Program-made: the position numbers and the translations under genes
Shown: piece by piece, positions 40,916-50,900 of the stretch
Layout: each line of letters opens with the position of its first letter
Numbering within the stretch: the stretch's first letter is position 1
The notes under the pieces: generated by a model
What the model was told of the DNA's origin: nothing
The model's input: the letters and a program-made list of their open reading frames with translations, nothing else
Databases searched by the model: none
Source of the DNA: Semisulcospira habei
Taxonomy: Eukaryota; Mollusca; Gastropoda; Semisulcospiridae
Assembly: GCA_036245525.1 (NCBI GenBank)
Contig: BTPG01000003.1
Coordinates: forward strand, 137,101,952-137,165,951
DNA: 64,000 nt
Reading direction: 5' to 3'

Positions 40916-41040
40916 GCTTTAAGGTCTAAACTCACAGACCAGCACACTTTGACCCTAAGCCATAAGGTCTGAACTCCCAGATTAGCGCACATAGTGAATA
41001 ACTTAGATCCGAAAGGTCCAGAATCGCAAACCAGCACACG
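40916..41040. repeat. Three right-hand D arms in tandem
   Basis: AAACTCACAGACCAGCACAC (40928), GAACTCCCAGATTAGCGCAC (40971) and AGAATCGCAAACCAGCACAC (41019) follow each other every ~45 bp with the left arms missing. Confidence 0.7.
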
Positions 41041-41703
41041 TACGAGATGCTAACAAAGTTGCAACAGTTGACCTCCTTAATTTGAGGGACACAGCCGTAG
41101 ATTTGCAGTAACACAGGGCTAGCCGCTATTTTAATAGGATAAGGCTCTGTGCATACTGACATAAGCAGACATAGCTGAAGCAGCTAGCCCCCTCTGTTTG
41201 AAGGCTACACTGTTACATGGGTCTAGCCGCACTTTAATCTGATGCATCTTTCATTGCCGCAGTGCAGTCTACCATGTGACAGAAAAAGACAGCAAGTCCC
41301 TGTTTGAAATAGACTTGCTGTCTTTTGCTGCACTATTCGTATTCACAATCACAACGCACGTGAAGCATATTTTTACAAGCAGAATATTTCCAGCCAGGCT
41401 GCTATCATCGGACAGAGCGGCACTAATCGCTGAGTTGCAAATGAAAACGTTTTGTTAGCATCAGTGGGTTTGTTCGCGAGACATTATCTCAAGCAGAAGA
41501 AAGTTTAACTCATAGGATTTGGTCGAGAAACACATTTTTTATATTGTGCGTCCATGTACAATATTAATCTCTCCTGCTTAACAAGGGCCTACATGTGACT
41601 GAATTGATTTTATACTGTATTTCATTAATATTATTTTATAATAGATATTGAATTTTATTTACATGTGTTTTACCAGTCCTTGATACTTCACTGTACAGAA
41701 TTA
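41041..41703. other. No gene; one short hairpin
   Basis: A 15-bp inverted pair AAAAGACAGCAAGTC/GACTTGCTGTCTTTT lies at 41284-41326. AT-rich from 41560. No coding signal recognised. Confidence 0.55.
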
Positions 41704-41795
41704 TTAACTCTGTGCGCGTCGGTAGAGGTTTTTGTCGCGATGATTCCCGCAGGAATCATCGCGACAAAAACCTCTACCGGCACGCAAAGGGTTAA
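41704..41795. mobile_element. Family C MITE, near-perfect
   Basis: TTAACTCTGTGCGCGTCGGT faces CCGGCACGCAAAGGGTTAA. Inner arms around GCAGG are perfect and both contain TAGAGGTTTTTGTC. Confidence 0.88.
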
Positions 41796-41807
41796 ACTAT
41801 TTTTAAT

Positions 41808-41966
41808 AGTATCCCCTTCACTGCTAGTGGGCGTAGATTGCGTTTTGAAATCATCGTAAACTGCACGTCATAGATCCCCCTACGTCAACGGAACACAGAC
41901 ACAAAGTAGTCTCAGCAAGAGGCATAACAACTGTGGGCCTCCTGAAGATCTATACCTCACGATGTA
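41808..41966 (-). mobile_element. Family B MITE, decayed
   Basis: CCCCTTCACTGCTAGTGGGC at the left, GCAAGAGGCATAAC and GAAGATCTATACCTC hairpin scraps at 41915-41963. The right tip is missing. Confidence 0.65.
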
Positions 41967-42230
41967 AACATGAGTTGAAGGAGAGTTGAATATTGTACAC
42001 AGAAACACATCGTGAAAAAGCGTGTCTGAACGAAAACCTGTGTGTTAACAAATTGACATTCAAAACACAGACGACGACGGCATGTAACGAAACAGAAAAA
42101 GTAAGAGAACATAACAAGGTGCGCTTTGAAAGATCTCATCCATCAGTAACAGCGAACGCTCAACACAGCCTCGTTACCACTGGCATGGATATGTTGTTCT
42201 TGTCATAATGTTGCCGTTGTCGGCTTCAGG

Positions 42231-42307
42231 TTAATCCTTGTTTGTCGGTAGCGCTTTTTGTCGAGGCGCGCCTCGACGAGAAGCACTACCGACAACCAAA
42301 GGGTTAA
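42231..42307. mobile_element. Family C MITE with a replaced loop
   Basis: TTAATCCTTGTTTGTCGGTA to TACCGACAACCAAAGGGTTAA. The usual CGATGATTCC inner arms are replaced by the palindrome TCGAGGCGCGCCTCGA. Confidence 0.85.
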
Positions 42308-42339
42308 TGAATTTACTGCCCGGAGAATCGTCGTCCGAT

Positions 42340-42395
42340 TGTCACTCTTTCGAGACGCGTATAATATGCTGCACGTCTCGACTGTCAAACGTTAA
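42340..42395. mobile_element. Family E MITE, shortened
   Basis: CTCTTTCGAGACGCG and CACGTCTCGACTGTCAAACG arms around TATAATATGCTG; shares the TTAA at 42392 with the next element. Confidence 0.6.
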
Positions 42396-42605
42396 CTCAT
42401 TCTACCCCAGACACACCACAGCAAGATGAGGATCGACCATGATAGTTCAAGGGTGATGCCAGAATAGCTTGGCGCCTATGGGCGCCAAGCTATTCTGGCA
42501 TCACCCTTGAACTATCATGGTCGATCTGTGTCCTGCACTGCAATGAAGTCTTCTGAGGACGACGTCAAAATTTTGGGATTTCGGTGTTGGGGTACAATGA
42601 GTTAA
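42392..42605. mobile_element. Family A MITE (subfamily b), near consensus
   Basis: TTAACTCATTCTACCCCAGA to GGGGTACAATGAGTTAA; arms meet at GGCGCCTATGGGCGCC. Good reference copy for subfamily b. Confidence 0.92.
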
Positions 42606-42699
42606 ATCTGTGTTTCTTTGGACGGCTGTGGTTCCCTGGCGTTGAATCAGCAGTGATTTCAGAAACACACACAACGTGTGGCGAAACTCTGTGCAGGGG
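42606..42699 (+). mobile_element. Right half of a family B MITE
   Basis: ATCTGTGTTTCTTTGGACGG, GGCGTTGAATCAGCAGTGAT and GCAGGGGTTAA. It fills the gap between two A copies exactly. Confidence 0.7.
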
Positions 42700-42913
42700 T
42701 TAACCCATTCAGCCCTGACGCACTACAGCAGGAGATGGGTCGACCATGATAATTCAAGGGTAGTGCCAGATTAGCTTGGCGCCGACAGGCGCCAAGCTAA
42801 TCTGGCACTGCCCTTGAATTATCATGGTCGATCCATATCCTGCAACTGGTGCATAGTCATTAGATGACGCCTCCAAATTTTGGGAAATACGGCCGTCGGG
42901 CTGAATGAGTTAA
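42700..42913. mobile_element. Family A MITE (subfamily a)
   Basis: TTAACCCATTCAGCCCTGAC to GGGCTGAATGAGTTAA. Shares its left TTAA with the B half. The inner palindrome reads GGCGCCGACAGGCGCC. Confidence 0.92.
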
Positions 42914-43043
42914 CGCACATGTTTCCAAACTTTCAACACGCTTCCATAAGTGCAGGACTTCAAGCTTATACTCATATCTCTAAACTGAAACCTGTGCATG
43001 GTATGTTACTAGTTCTTTCTTACAAAATGCACAGACGTCGCTA

Positions 43044-43157
43044 TTAACTAATTCAAGGATTTCCGCATCAATAGCTGCGAACGTGTCCTACAGTGTTGCC
43101 TCCAGCAACGCAGACACTGCCGCATATACTGATGCGGGGCACCTTGAACTAATTAAT
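43044..43157. mobile_element. Palindromic element R with TTAA ends
   Basis: TTAACTAATTCAAGGATTTC faces GGCACCTTGAACTAATTAA. Inner CCGCATCAATAGCTGCG and CCGCATATACTGATGCGG pair loosely. Single copy in this window. Confidence 0.6.
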
Positions 43158-43160
43158 TGC

Positions 43161-43227
43161 GTGTGCTGATCTGTGATGTTGGACTATACATTGTACGCCG
43201 TAAGGTCCAAAGTCACAGATAAGCGCC
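43161..43227. repeat. Family D hairpin
   Basis: GTGTGCTGATCTGTGATGTT opposite CCAAAGTCACAGATAAGCGC; it starts 3 bp after element R. Confidence 0.75.
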
Positions 43228-43943
43228 AATCTGTTAGTCAAAACTGAAAATGAAGGCGACGACGTTTGAAGCCAATCAACTAAATCCTCATCAGAGGCGT
43301 CATATAAATCTGTCAAATTTCGCCACAGCTTGCGTCCAGCACGCAACCAAGACTTCAACATAATACCTTCCATCGGCAAGACAGGCACAGATCCTCATGA
43401 GCCAACATAATCACACCGAGGGAGATATCCGGATATTAGAATCTTGTGAAACTGTTGACTGCATACACGATCCAGACAACACACGCCGTTTGTCCTCGAT
43501 TTTCATGGGCACTACCTACTTTTCGGACCTGATTCAAATTAAAGAATACCTCAAAATTCAACAGATCGTACGTTCGCAGCAAATACGATCCAAGATGGCG
43601 CAAATCGGTGCGGATTGTTAGCTTTCTAAATCATTCAAATATCTGTCTTCCTTGTGAGGCGGATAAAAATGTTATCAAAACAGCCAACGACAGCATATCT
43701 ATTAACCCAAGACATTGACAAAACGTTCTTCCTAGAGATGCAAACGTAAAGTTCCTTATTATTTTTGCATTGCAAATCATTCAACGGCATCGTCTTTTTC
43801 TGCTCCGCGTAACAGAGCGCTGAAGCATTGCAAGATTGTATCACTTGTAATTGATCCACGAAATTCCCTTTTTTAGACATAACGATACATGCAGTATTTT
43901 GCGCTCAGTCGGCCGAAAATGCTGAGAACAGATTCGCATAACT
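43228..43943. other. No convincing gene
   Basis: A minus-strand frame (43388-43228) reads LRAGRKLWRNLTDLYDASDE and DLVDWLQTSSPSFSVL, which looks protein-like, but it is bounded by a B-arm scrap (43385-43402) and the D hairpin, and I recognise no family. Other short frames are likewise unassigned. Confidence 0.35.
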
Positions 43944-44014
43944 GTGTGATGGTCTGTGATTTGGGACCTTACGGCCCGCAGGGCCGTATGGTCCCAAATC
44001 ACAGACTATCACAC
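43944..44014. repeat. Family D hairpin with covarying arms
   Basis: GTGTGATGGTCTGTGATTTG pairs with CAAATCACAGACTATCACAC. Both arms carry GATGG/TATC in place of GCTGG/CAGC and an extra G/C in GGGACC/GGTCCC. A half D arm follows at about 44028-44046. Confidence 0.88.
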
Positions 44015-44334
44015 TAGGCAACAGAGTCCAAACTCACAGACCACCGGCATTTTGTCCAACATCTTGCGTTCCGTTTCTCGCCCTACACTGAATGTGTCCT
44101 TACTGCAAACGCCGTATCTTTCTTTTTTTTTCGGCTCGTGCAGATCAAATTAGCATATGGCACATATTCAAACACCGCATGTTTGGCTATTCTCCACTCG
44201 GCGTACAGTACGCGCGCACACTGCTGTCACATCCCTTTCTGTGACTGCAAACATCACGAAACATTCAATCAATTCACAGATCATTCCGTCGTTCACTTAT
44301 AAATAGTACCAGTATGATGTTATTTCCAGTGAGT

Positions 44335-44435
44335 AAAAGGCAATCGAGCCGACCCCGGCCGCAGTTGGCCCACGCGCGGCTGCGCGCGGGCCAACCGCGG
44401 CCGACGTCGGCCAAATGACCTCTTGCGTACTCCGG
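44335..44435. repeat. Family O GC-rich hairpin
   Basis: GACCCCGGCCGCAGTTGGCC and CACGCGCGGC face GCGCGCGGGCCAACCGCGGC and CGACGTCGGCC. The best-preserved O copy. Confidence 0.75.
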
Positions 44436-44562
44436 CACTGCTGTTGATGACGAGAAAGAGGAGATTATGAAACTGCAGCGGCCCGTGCGCATTTCAACAA
44501 CCAACAATCATACCACGGTAGTTTACTCATGAAAGAACAGTTTCGAAGAAAGTGTAAAACGG

Positions 44563-44770
44563 GCGGTCCGTGGCGCAGTGGTTAAGGCGCCTGCCACCAA
44601 TGCTAAAGGTGCGAGGTTTGATTCCGGGTTCCGGCGTCGGATTTTTCTCCTCTAGTAAGTGTCACCGTTAATTCGGACGGACCGTCGGGGGTTCTTTCTC
44701 CGGGTACTCCGGCTCTTCCTCCCCCTTCACTTTGGTATCAGTTTCAGCCAACTTAATAAAATTTCAAATA
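44563..44770 (+). mobile_element. tRNA-derived SINE
   Basis: A tRNA-like head has an A box in TGGCGCAGTGG (44580-44590) and a B box GGTTTGATTCC (44615-44625), one change from GGTTCGANTCC. The body follows with CTCCGGGTACTCCGGCTCTT at about 44698. It ends near AATAAAATTTCAAATAC. The head lacks the pairing needed for a functional tRNA. Pol III promoter boxes imply it could be transcribed. Confidence 0.85.
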
Positions 44771-44995
44771 CAAAACGATTTCCAAATACCGTCAGTAGCT
44801 CGCTTGAGCTTTCCCTTAGCACCACGTGAATGTTCTGTTTACGTACAGTGTGTGAGTGAATGCGTGTGATTCACGTGAGCGTGCTTGTTGGGTTCAGTTC
44901 GCGGCTACATTCTGCGCATTGAGTTATATTATAAATATGAGAAATGCGCCATATAAATACCATGTAATAATAATAATAAAACACACTTAGAAAGG

Positions 44996-45040
44996 TTAGT
45001 TAGTTATTTCGGTTTAACGCCGAGCAAGCAACTAAGGCCA
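44996..45040 (-). repeat. SINE tail fragment
   Basis: GTTAGTTAGTTATTTCGGTT then TAACGCCGAGCAAGCAACTA, complement of the tails at 13703 and 15789. Confidence 0.65.
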
Positions 45041-45148
45041 ACACTTAGAAAGGGTCGGTACAACACAGTTGTGTTGTATTTGTCCTTTCTAAGTGCGTTT
45101 CTTTTTTGTCGGCAATGTTATTTGCATTTAACACGCTTGGCAGTTACC
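45040..45148. repeat. Family F element, second copy
   Basis: CACTTAGAAAGGGTCGGTAC and TTGTCCTTTCTAAGTGCG form a hairpin; AACACGCTTGGCAGTTAC matches the right end of the copy at 15545-15695. Confidence 0.6.
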
Positions 45149-45164
45149 TACTTGGTCTGGATTT

Positions 45165-45515
45165 TGTAGTCACAGTGCATATGCCTACAACCAAATTTGC
45201 CGGATTCTGTGTCTCACAAGTACACTGAAAATGCCTACAACCATATTTGCCGGATTCAGCATTTCACAGTGCCTATGTCTCAACCAATTATGCCGGACAG
45301 TGAATATGCTTACAGCCAATTATGCCGGATTCTGTATTTCACAGTGCATATATGCTTACAACCAGTTATACCGTATTCTGTATTTTACAGTGCATGTGCC
45401 TACAACCACATTCGCCGGACTCTGCATTTCACAGTGCATATGCCTACAAACTAATTCGCCGGACTCTGTACTTTACGGTGCATTTGCCAACAATCAAATT
45501 TGCCCGACTTGTTGC
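45165..45515 (+). repeat. Degenerate ~50-bp minisatellite, 7-8 copies
   Basis: Unit approx. TTCACAGTGCATATGCCTAC then AACCAAATTTGCCGGATTCT. Period varies between about 45 and 54 bp. The Cys/Ile/Thr-rich frames at 45197-45623 come from it. Confidence 0.85.
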
Positions 45516-45785
45516 TTTACGCCGTTAGATCCAGAATCACAGACAAGGAGATACACACATACAATGAAAAGGAGACATTTGACGAGTGTGAGGAACAAAC
45601 ATACAGAGATCCGTCTCCGATAGCAACCTTGCCAGAACTGCTACAATCAGATTCATAGATCATTTAAACAGTCTCAAACCCAGAATTATCTGCAAGAAAA
45701 ACAGATGTACATGAGCCATCGCAACTGCAGGGCGCTCCTGGAAAGATGCGGGCGATCACTATAGCAAACGGCTAGACTTTGTTTC

Positions 45786-45853
45786 AGCATTTGGCATAGA
45801 TTCTCATGAGTCCCAGCAGTTGCATGGGCTCATGAGAATCTATGCCTTTCACT
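45786..45853. repeat. B2 core hairpin
   Basis: AGCATTTGGCATAGATTCTC faces GAGAATCTATGCCTTTCACT around AGCAGTTGCATGG. Confidence 0.75.
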
Positions 45854-46782
45854 GACGAATTCCCCAAAATGAGGATGCTATTCTGTGTCAATCATTCGAT
45901 TACAAGCTCAGTACACATCAACTTGTTCGTCTCCTCTCCATATTACAGTACACGAAGAATTGCCAGATATGTTCGCGTGAGCTCAAGGATCAAAGTGACA
46001 TATGCCAACTAATGATCGCTGCGGCGGTGTTTCCCCCACCAAAAGACATAATCGGTGTTTCCACAGTCACATAGTGAACTCCTCTGACTTCTTACATCTG
46101 ATGAGAATAAAGGCATATTACAAGCCATAACCTCTCTCTCTAAGGTGAAGAAATACAAAGAAGTAAATAGGACCGCTCGCCACAATCGATAGTCATGATC
46201 TGTATAGATTCTTATGAACCCATGTATGCCATGAAAACCCATATGCCTCTGCAGGATTACAGCAGATGGGTGTGCATACACTGAGGTTGAGACATGCAAT
46301 TTCATATTATGTACATAGTTCTGACACTTTTACAGCGACACGAAGAAATTAATACCGTACATTGATACACACCGTAAAAAAACATTTCTCTGCCCCAGCA
46401 TGTGTAGGAGGGGTCGGGCTGAATGACTTTCCCCGTCTGAAAAAAATGGACGCAAAATGTACGACCGACTCGTCCAAAACAACAATGCAGGGGCTCATGA
46501 GAACCTATACCTGTTACGTCTGCAAGGATACATGAGAATCTATATCAAATGGACATTTGAGAATATAGGGAGAAGTGGACTGAAGAAATAAAGACGTACA
46601 TTGTATACAACCGATTACCATAAAAAAAACCTCATGAAAGTCTACTCCCTTGCGAGTTGGAGTTGACAAGACACAACTTCCTTCAGTCAAGAAATAAATA
46701 TGTAAATGAATCGAATCGGTCTCCACCGAAACGGCTCATGAGGATCTATGTCTCCTACAGATGAAATAGCGCTGGATGAAGC
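45854..46782. other. No gene; isolated B arm pieces
   Basis: Half B2 arms at 46486-46515 (GCAGGGGCTCATGAGAACCT) and 46734-46757 (GCTCATGAGGATCTATGTCT). The remainder is unassigned. Confidence 0.5.
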
Positions 46783-46789
46783 ACTTAAA

Positions 46790-46947
46790 GGCGCCTGAGA
46801 GGTCAGTGCGTGTTGATATGCGAGTCAGCCCCATCGCGCGCGCAGTGCAATACACTTAAAATACGAAGAGTGAGTGTTGCACTGTGCGCACGCGAGGGGG
46901 ATGACTCGCAGCATAATTATCAACACGCGCCTAGCTCCTCAGGCGCG
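46790..46947. mobile_element. Palindromic element L
   Basis: Outer arms GCGCCTGAGAGGTCAGTGCG/CGCGCCTAGCTCCTCAGGCGC and inner arms TGCGAGTCAGCCCC/GGGGGATGACTCGCA, then GCGCGCGCAGTGCAATACAC/GAGTGTTGCACTGTGCGCAC. About 70-bp arms with small bulges; single copy here. Confidence 0.75.
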
Positions 46948-47202
46948 TATGGAAACACTGTGCATCTAACAAGCATGTAAAGCAAATGATAGCGGGATGG
47001 TGTTGCGACAATGTAAGCCGATACAAATCCCACACGCATGTATTATATTAATGCTATGGTGCGGACCAGTCGATACAGCGGCCGCCAAACGGCTGAGACG
47101 ATCGTCTGTAGATTAATTGCCAGGCTACAACTAATAAAGCCACTTTGTGCACGACTATAGCTGCACACTCCAAATGCCAGTTGTATGATCACGTGAGTAT
47201 TT

Positions 47203-47306
47203 TTAACTCTTTGATCGCTAGTGACGATACCGCTCTCCGGAAAAGACGCGTATCTACACGTCTTGTCCGCCGAACGGTATCGTTGTTAGCAGTCAAGGGG
47301 TTTTAA
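47203..47306. mobile_element. Palindromic element M, copy 2, TTAA ends
   Basis: TTAACTCTTTGATCGCTAGT to AGCAGTCAAGGGGTTTTAA. Inner GACGATACCG/CGGTATCG and AAGACGCGTA/TACACGTCTT arms. Shows that M belongs with the TTAA group. Confidence 0.75.
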
Positions 47307-47470
47307 TACCAGTTTATGTACGATCAAAGCCTGTTTGCGTGTCAGTTTGTGCTTGATCAAGTCTACCGACCATTTTTTGTTTTAAAAGCACAAGAAGCAA
47401 GGTTTGCGCTTCACGATACTGTCCAGACAGCTTCTTATACCGTTAGGCCCACACATTGTTGTGTTTATAC

Positions 47471-47610
47471 AACTGACTGACTGACTGACTGACTGACTGA
47501 CTGACTGACTGACTGACTGATGGATGAATGGATGGATGGATGGATGGATGGATGGATGGATGGATGGATCGATCGATCGATTGATTGATTGATTGATTGA
47601 TTGATCGATT
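47471..47610. repeat. Compound tetranucleotide microsatellite
   Basis: (ACTG)n runs into (TGGA)n, then (TCGA)n and (TTGA)n, each block one substitution from its neighbour. Confidence 0.95.
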
Positions 47611-47835
47611 GCAGGTGTCCTGATACCGAGACGGGAAAAAATATATGGTAAACTTTAAATATCACGGTCATGCCATGCAAAATGAACAGTCCATATTATT
47701 CTCGCAGAACAGGAAACGCATAAAACAACTTTTTGCACTACTTATTAGAAAGAAAGAAAAAAAAAATGCAGCGAAACATTATCGCGCCTTAAAAGGTCGT
47801 CAATTTACAAATAACGAATTACCTATTAGCACACA

Positions 47836-48042
47836 ATAACCCCTTCATTGCCGAGAAAAAGTGAACACAATCCGGCTATAAGCGGCATAGCTCCTCATGT
47901 GCCCCCGCAGTTGCGGGGACTCATGAGGATCTATGCCTCTTGTTGACATCCGTTTGTACCTGTGGTACTTGGAAGGCTCTTGGAGTTAAATTAACACCTA
48001 ATTCTGAAACACACACTGCGTCCCTGGCAGTGAAAGGGTCGA
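47836..48042 (+). mobile_element. Family B MITE, full length
   Basis: AATAACCCCTTCATTGCCGA to CCCTGGCAGTGAAAGGGTC. Hairpin at 47880-47942 (left CATGTGCCCC is not matched by the right GGGACTCATG). Confidence 0.88.
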
Positions 48043-48114
48043 AACTCAGAAACAAAGCTCCCATCATCTGACAGATTAGTTCGCACCAAATGAACACTCA
48101 ACAGACATTTCCCA

Positions 48115-48189
48115 TTTTAACCCTTCTGTCATTTCAGCCATCATTACTGCTCGCAGTACCGCGGGTGCCTGCATGCAGAAAGGGTTAAC
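48115..48189. mobile_element. Small TTAA palindrome S
   Basis: TTTTAACCCTTCTGTCAT faces ATGCAGAAAGGGTTAACA, with ACTGCTCGCAGTACCGCGGG between. Tips are of the same CCCTT type as B and C. Confidence 0.6.
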
Positions 48190-48356
48190 AGACGCTCGAA
48201 AGGCGCATGAATTGAATTTCTCCATTAGGAAAAGCGTTTTATTTGGCCATTTTGAGCGAAAGCCTTTGAATCCAAACTTTAATGTCACATCCAAGTACTA
48301 GACTTAACTCGGATAACTTCCTGAATCGGAGGATGGAAACAGGCCGACCTTTGCTT

Positions 48357-48417
48357 GCAAGAAATATAGATTCTCATGAGCCCCTGCAGGGGATCATGAG
48401 AATCTTTGCCTCTTGCT
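48357..48417. repeat. B2 core hairpin, short loop
   Basis: GCAAGAAATATAGATTCTCA faces TGAGAATCTTTGCCTCTTGC directly across CCCCTGCAGGGG. Confidence 0.8.
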
Positions 48418-48839
48418 GACAGAAGGACGAATGAACGGACACTGTGTCCTCGAATGGCATCGTAAAAGTTTTTGTGGCGTTTCCTTCGTGACCAAATGCT
48501 GCAGAATAACTCAATTTATGATAAAGTCAAAAGCTTAGCTCCTGCTAACAACCTCCATCTATCGAGACAAGGACATAAATGAGGCCAGTTCCTTCCAGCA
48601 CAGTTCTTAGATTCTCACGAATCCTTATAGCAGCAGGGGCTCTTACAGATGGAAACGCCTGTGTGAATGGAAAAAAGATGAGTTCGGCCGTCAGTTGGCA
48701 AAAGCCACCTTTTTTTTTTTAAAGCGACATTTTCATTGTTTAACAATGAAAATCGCGCTTTTCTAAACAAAATGGCCACTCTGTTTGCAGAATTTAGCTT
48801 GCAAAGGGTACACAACATGGTGTCTTTCACAGAGAATAC
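48418..48839. other. No gene recognised
   Basis: A short inverted pair AAAGCGACATTTTCATTGTT/AACAATGAAAATCGCGCTTT lies at 48720-48760. No coding signal. Confidence 0.55.
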
Positions 48840-48912
48840 AAAGGACATAGATCCTCATCAACGAACCAGCCTATTTGCACAGGCTCATGAGGATATAATT
48901 ATATGCCTCTTG
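48840..48912. repeat. B core hairpin, decayed
   Basis: AAGGACATAGATCCTCATCA faces GCTCATGAGGATATAATTAT then ATGCCTCTTG. Confidence 0.65.
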
Positions 48913-49082
48913 TACAGAAGCTTCGTTTCGCTATAGAAGTGTCGCGCGCGTTTCTCAGTATGTCAATATAGAAGACCAGCAGAAAGTTGCAACTTCAAAA
49001 CAAAGTAAGCCCTATGGTCATGATCCCCAAATTTCGAAGTAGTCATAATTATGAAGTTTATACATTACAATTTAGAAGACAC

Positions 49083-49276
49083 ATCGACCATGATAATCAA
49101 AGGGTGGTGCCTTGGCGCCTCCAGATATTCTGGCACCACTCTTGAACTATCATCAGGAGACGTATCGACCAAGATAGTTCAAGGGTGCAGCCGGAGTGGC
49201 TTGATAGTTGATGCCGGATGCATTGCGCCAGAATAACTTTAGCACCACCCTTGTACTAGTCAAGGTCGATCCACAT
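49083..49276. repeat. Two adjacent decayed A hairpins
   Basis: CGACCATGATAATCAAAGGG to CTTGAACTATCATCAGGAG (49086-49157) and CGACCAAGATAGTTCAAGGG to GTACTAGTCAAGGTCGATCC (49165-49273). Confidence 0.65.
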
Positions 49277-49300
49277 CTGGTATCGTGTATGGGCTGACAA

Positions 49301-49371
49301 AAATAACTCATTCTACACGTGCCGCGCATGGATACGCGGCTTTTGCGTGCAAACGTCTAGAATGTGTTCAG
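49301..49371. mobile_element. Family E MITE, decayed
   Basis: ATAACTCATTCTACACGTGC to CAAACGTCTAGAATGTGTTC, with inner GCATGGATACGCGGC. The ATTCTA variant is shared by both ends. Confidence 0.6.
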
Positions 49372-49544
49372 CGATACAAAATCTGGTGAGGTCTGCCAGC
49401 GGAGATTGACAACTATTACATTTCCACTTAGGAATGAAAATAATCTGTGTCAAGGTTTGCAAATTCAATAAATACGAGGAAACAAAATAAGGGCTGACAT
49501 TTAAAGTGATATCCCCGCGCCTTGCATGCTTGTAAAAACACCAT

Positions 49545-49757
49545 TAACACATTCTACCCGAGGACCGAAATCCCCAAATTTTAAAGTTGCCCTCTGAAGG
49601 ACTGTATTACAGTTCCAGAGACAGATCGAACATGTTAGTTCAAGGGTGGTGCCAGAATAGCTTGGCCCCTATGGGCGCCAAGCTATTCTGGCACCACCCT
49701 TGAACTATCATGTTCGATCCATGTCTTGCTGTGGTGTGTCCGGGCTTAATGAGTTAA
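49545..49757. mobile_element. Family A MITE (subfamily b)
   Basis: TTAACACATTCTACCCGAGG to GGGCTTAATGAGTTAA. The palindrome centre is GGCCCCTATGGGCGCC. Confidence 0.9.
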
Positions 49758-50000
49758 CGCTGGGTGCCTGATAGGCGGGGGCAGGGTATCTAACTGTTGT
49801 CTGTCCAGCGCTGTGATTCCCCTTGGTTTGCATACAATATGTAAAAAAAAAAAAGACTGTCAGGTCACGAGCAGAAATGCCAACCTTTCCTTCAAATAAA
49901 TATTTCATCATTTTTATCGCATCAGAAATTATTATGAGATCACTTTTCTTCAAATAGCTTTCTGATACATGTACAAGAAATTGTGAATGTCAACTTTTGT

Positions 50001-50214
50001 TTAACCCATTTACCCCTGACGCACTACAACAGGATATGGGTTGACCATGATAATTCAAGGGTAGTGCCAGATTAGCTTGGCGCCTGTCGGCGCCATGCTA
50101 ATCTGGCACTACCCTTGAATTATCATGGTCGATCCATTTCCTGCAACAGGCGCATAGTCGTTTGATGACGCCTCCAAAATTTGTTAAATACGTGCGTCGG
50201 GTTGAAAGAGTTAA
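50001..50214. mobile_element. Family A MITE (subfamily a)
   Basis: TTAACCCATTTACCCCTGAC to GGGTTGAAAGAGTTAA. Only scattered arm mismatches (GCCATGCTAATC). Confidence 0.9.
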
Positions 50215-50488
50215 ACATCCTTTCCCTCGCTTGTATATGACGCCCAGGCCAGTATTCATAGAACAAGTGTCACATAAATATACTTTATTACAAATATTCA
50301 AATTTAAAATACTTCATTTTCCAACCGGATTGAAATTTTGTCTTTGGCTTCAAAACATTAAAACAAACACATGTATACAAACGAGTATCGTCAAGACATA
50401 AACTATAGCATTATGTTATTATTTCCTTATTATTTCGCTGTTCACGATGAAACTGCTAACTTTCGTTTAACGTTTCCAATCAATGAAA

Positions 50489-50573
<85 letters not shown>

Positions 50574-50832
50574 CCTTTTGACTGCAAACATTTAATGAAT
50601 GTGGTCTTAGATACATTGGAAAAAAAAACAATCAAGTCACAAACTAGGTAGCGAGTTAGCCATGCATTTGCCACCAAGAAGGCGATACGAAAAGCGGGCC
50701 ATGGAAACAACTGCCTCTAGAAAAACGCTTCCATACACCGATAACTCGACCTGCGGACTAACAGCACCGCACTTGACACTTGCATCCACTTTTGAGCCTC
50801 TTATCCGTCTCTCACTCAGCCCCTTCGGCCTG
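50215..50832. other. No gene; (CA)n at 50494-50571
   Basis: Contains a 78-bp CA microsatellite. Flanking sequence is unassigned. Confidence 0.6.
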
Positions 50833-50900
50833 CAAGCGGCATAGATTCTCATTAGTCCCCGCGACCGCATGGGTTCATGTGAATCTATACCCTCTTGCCG
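50833..50900. repeat. B2 core hairpin
   Basis: GCAAGCGGCATAGATTCTCA faces CATGTGAATCTATACCCTCT around CGCGACCGCATGG. Confidence 0.75.

Noticed and set aside
44571..44640. Possible tRNA gene
   Set aside because: A and B boxes are present but the cloverleaf arms do not pair and a SINE body follows. The same applies to 55654-55693.
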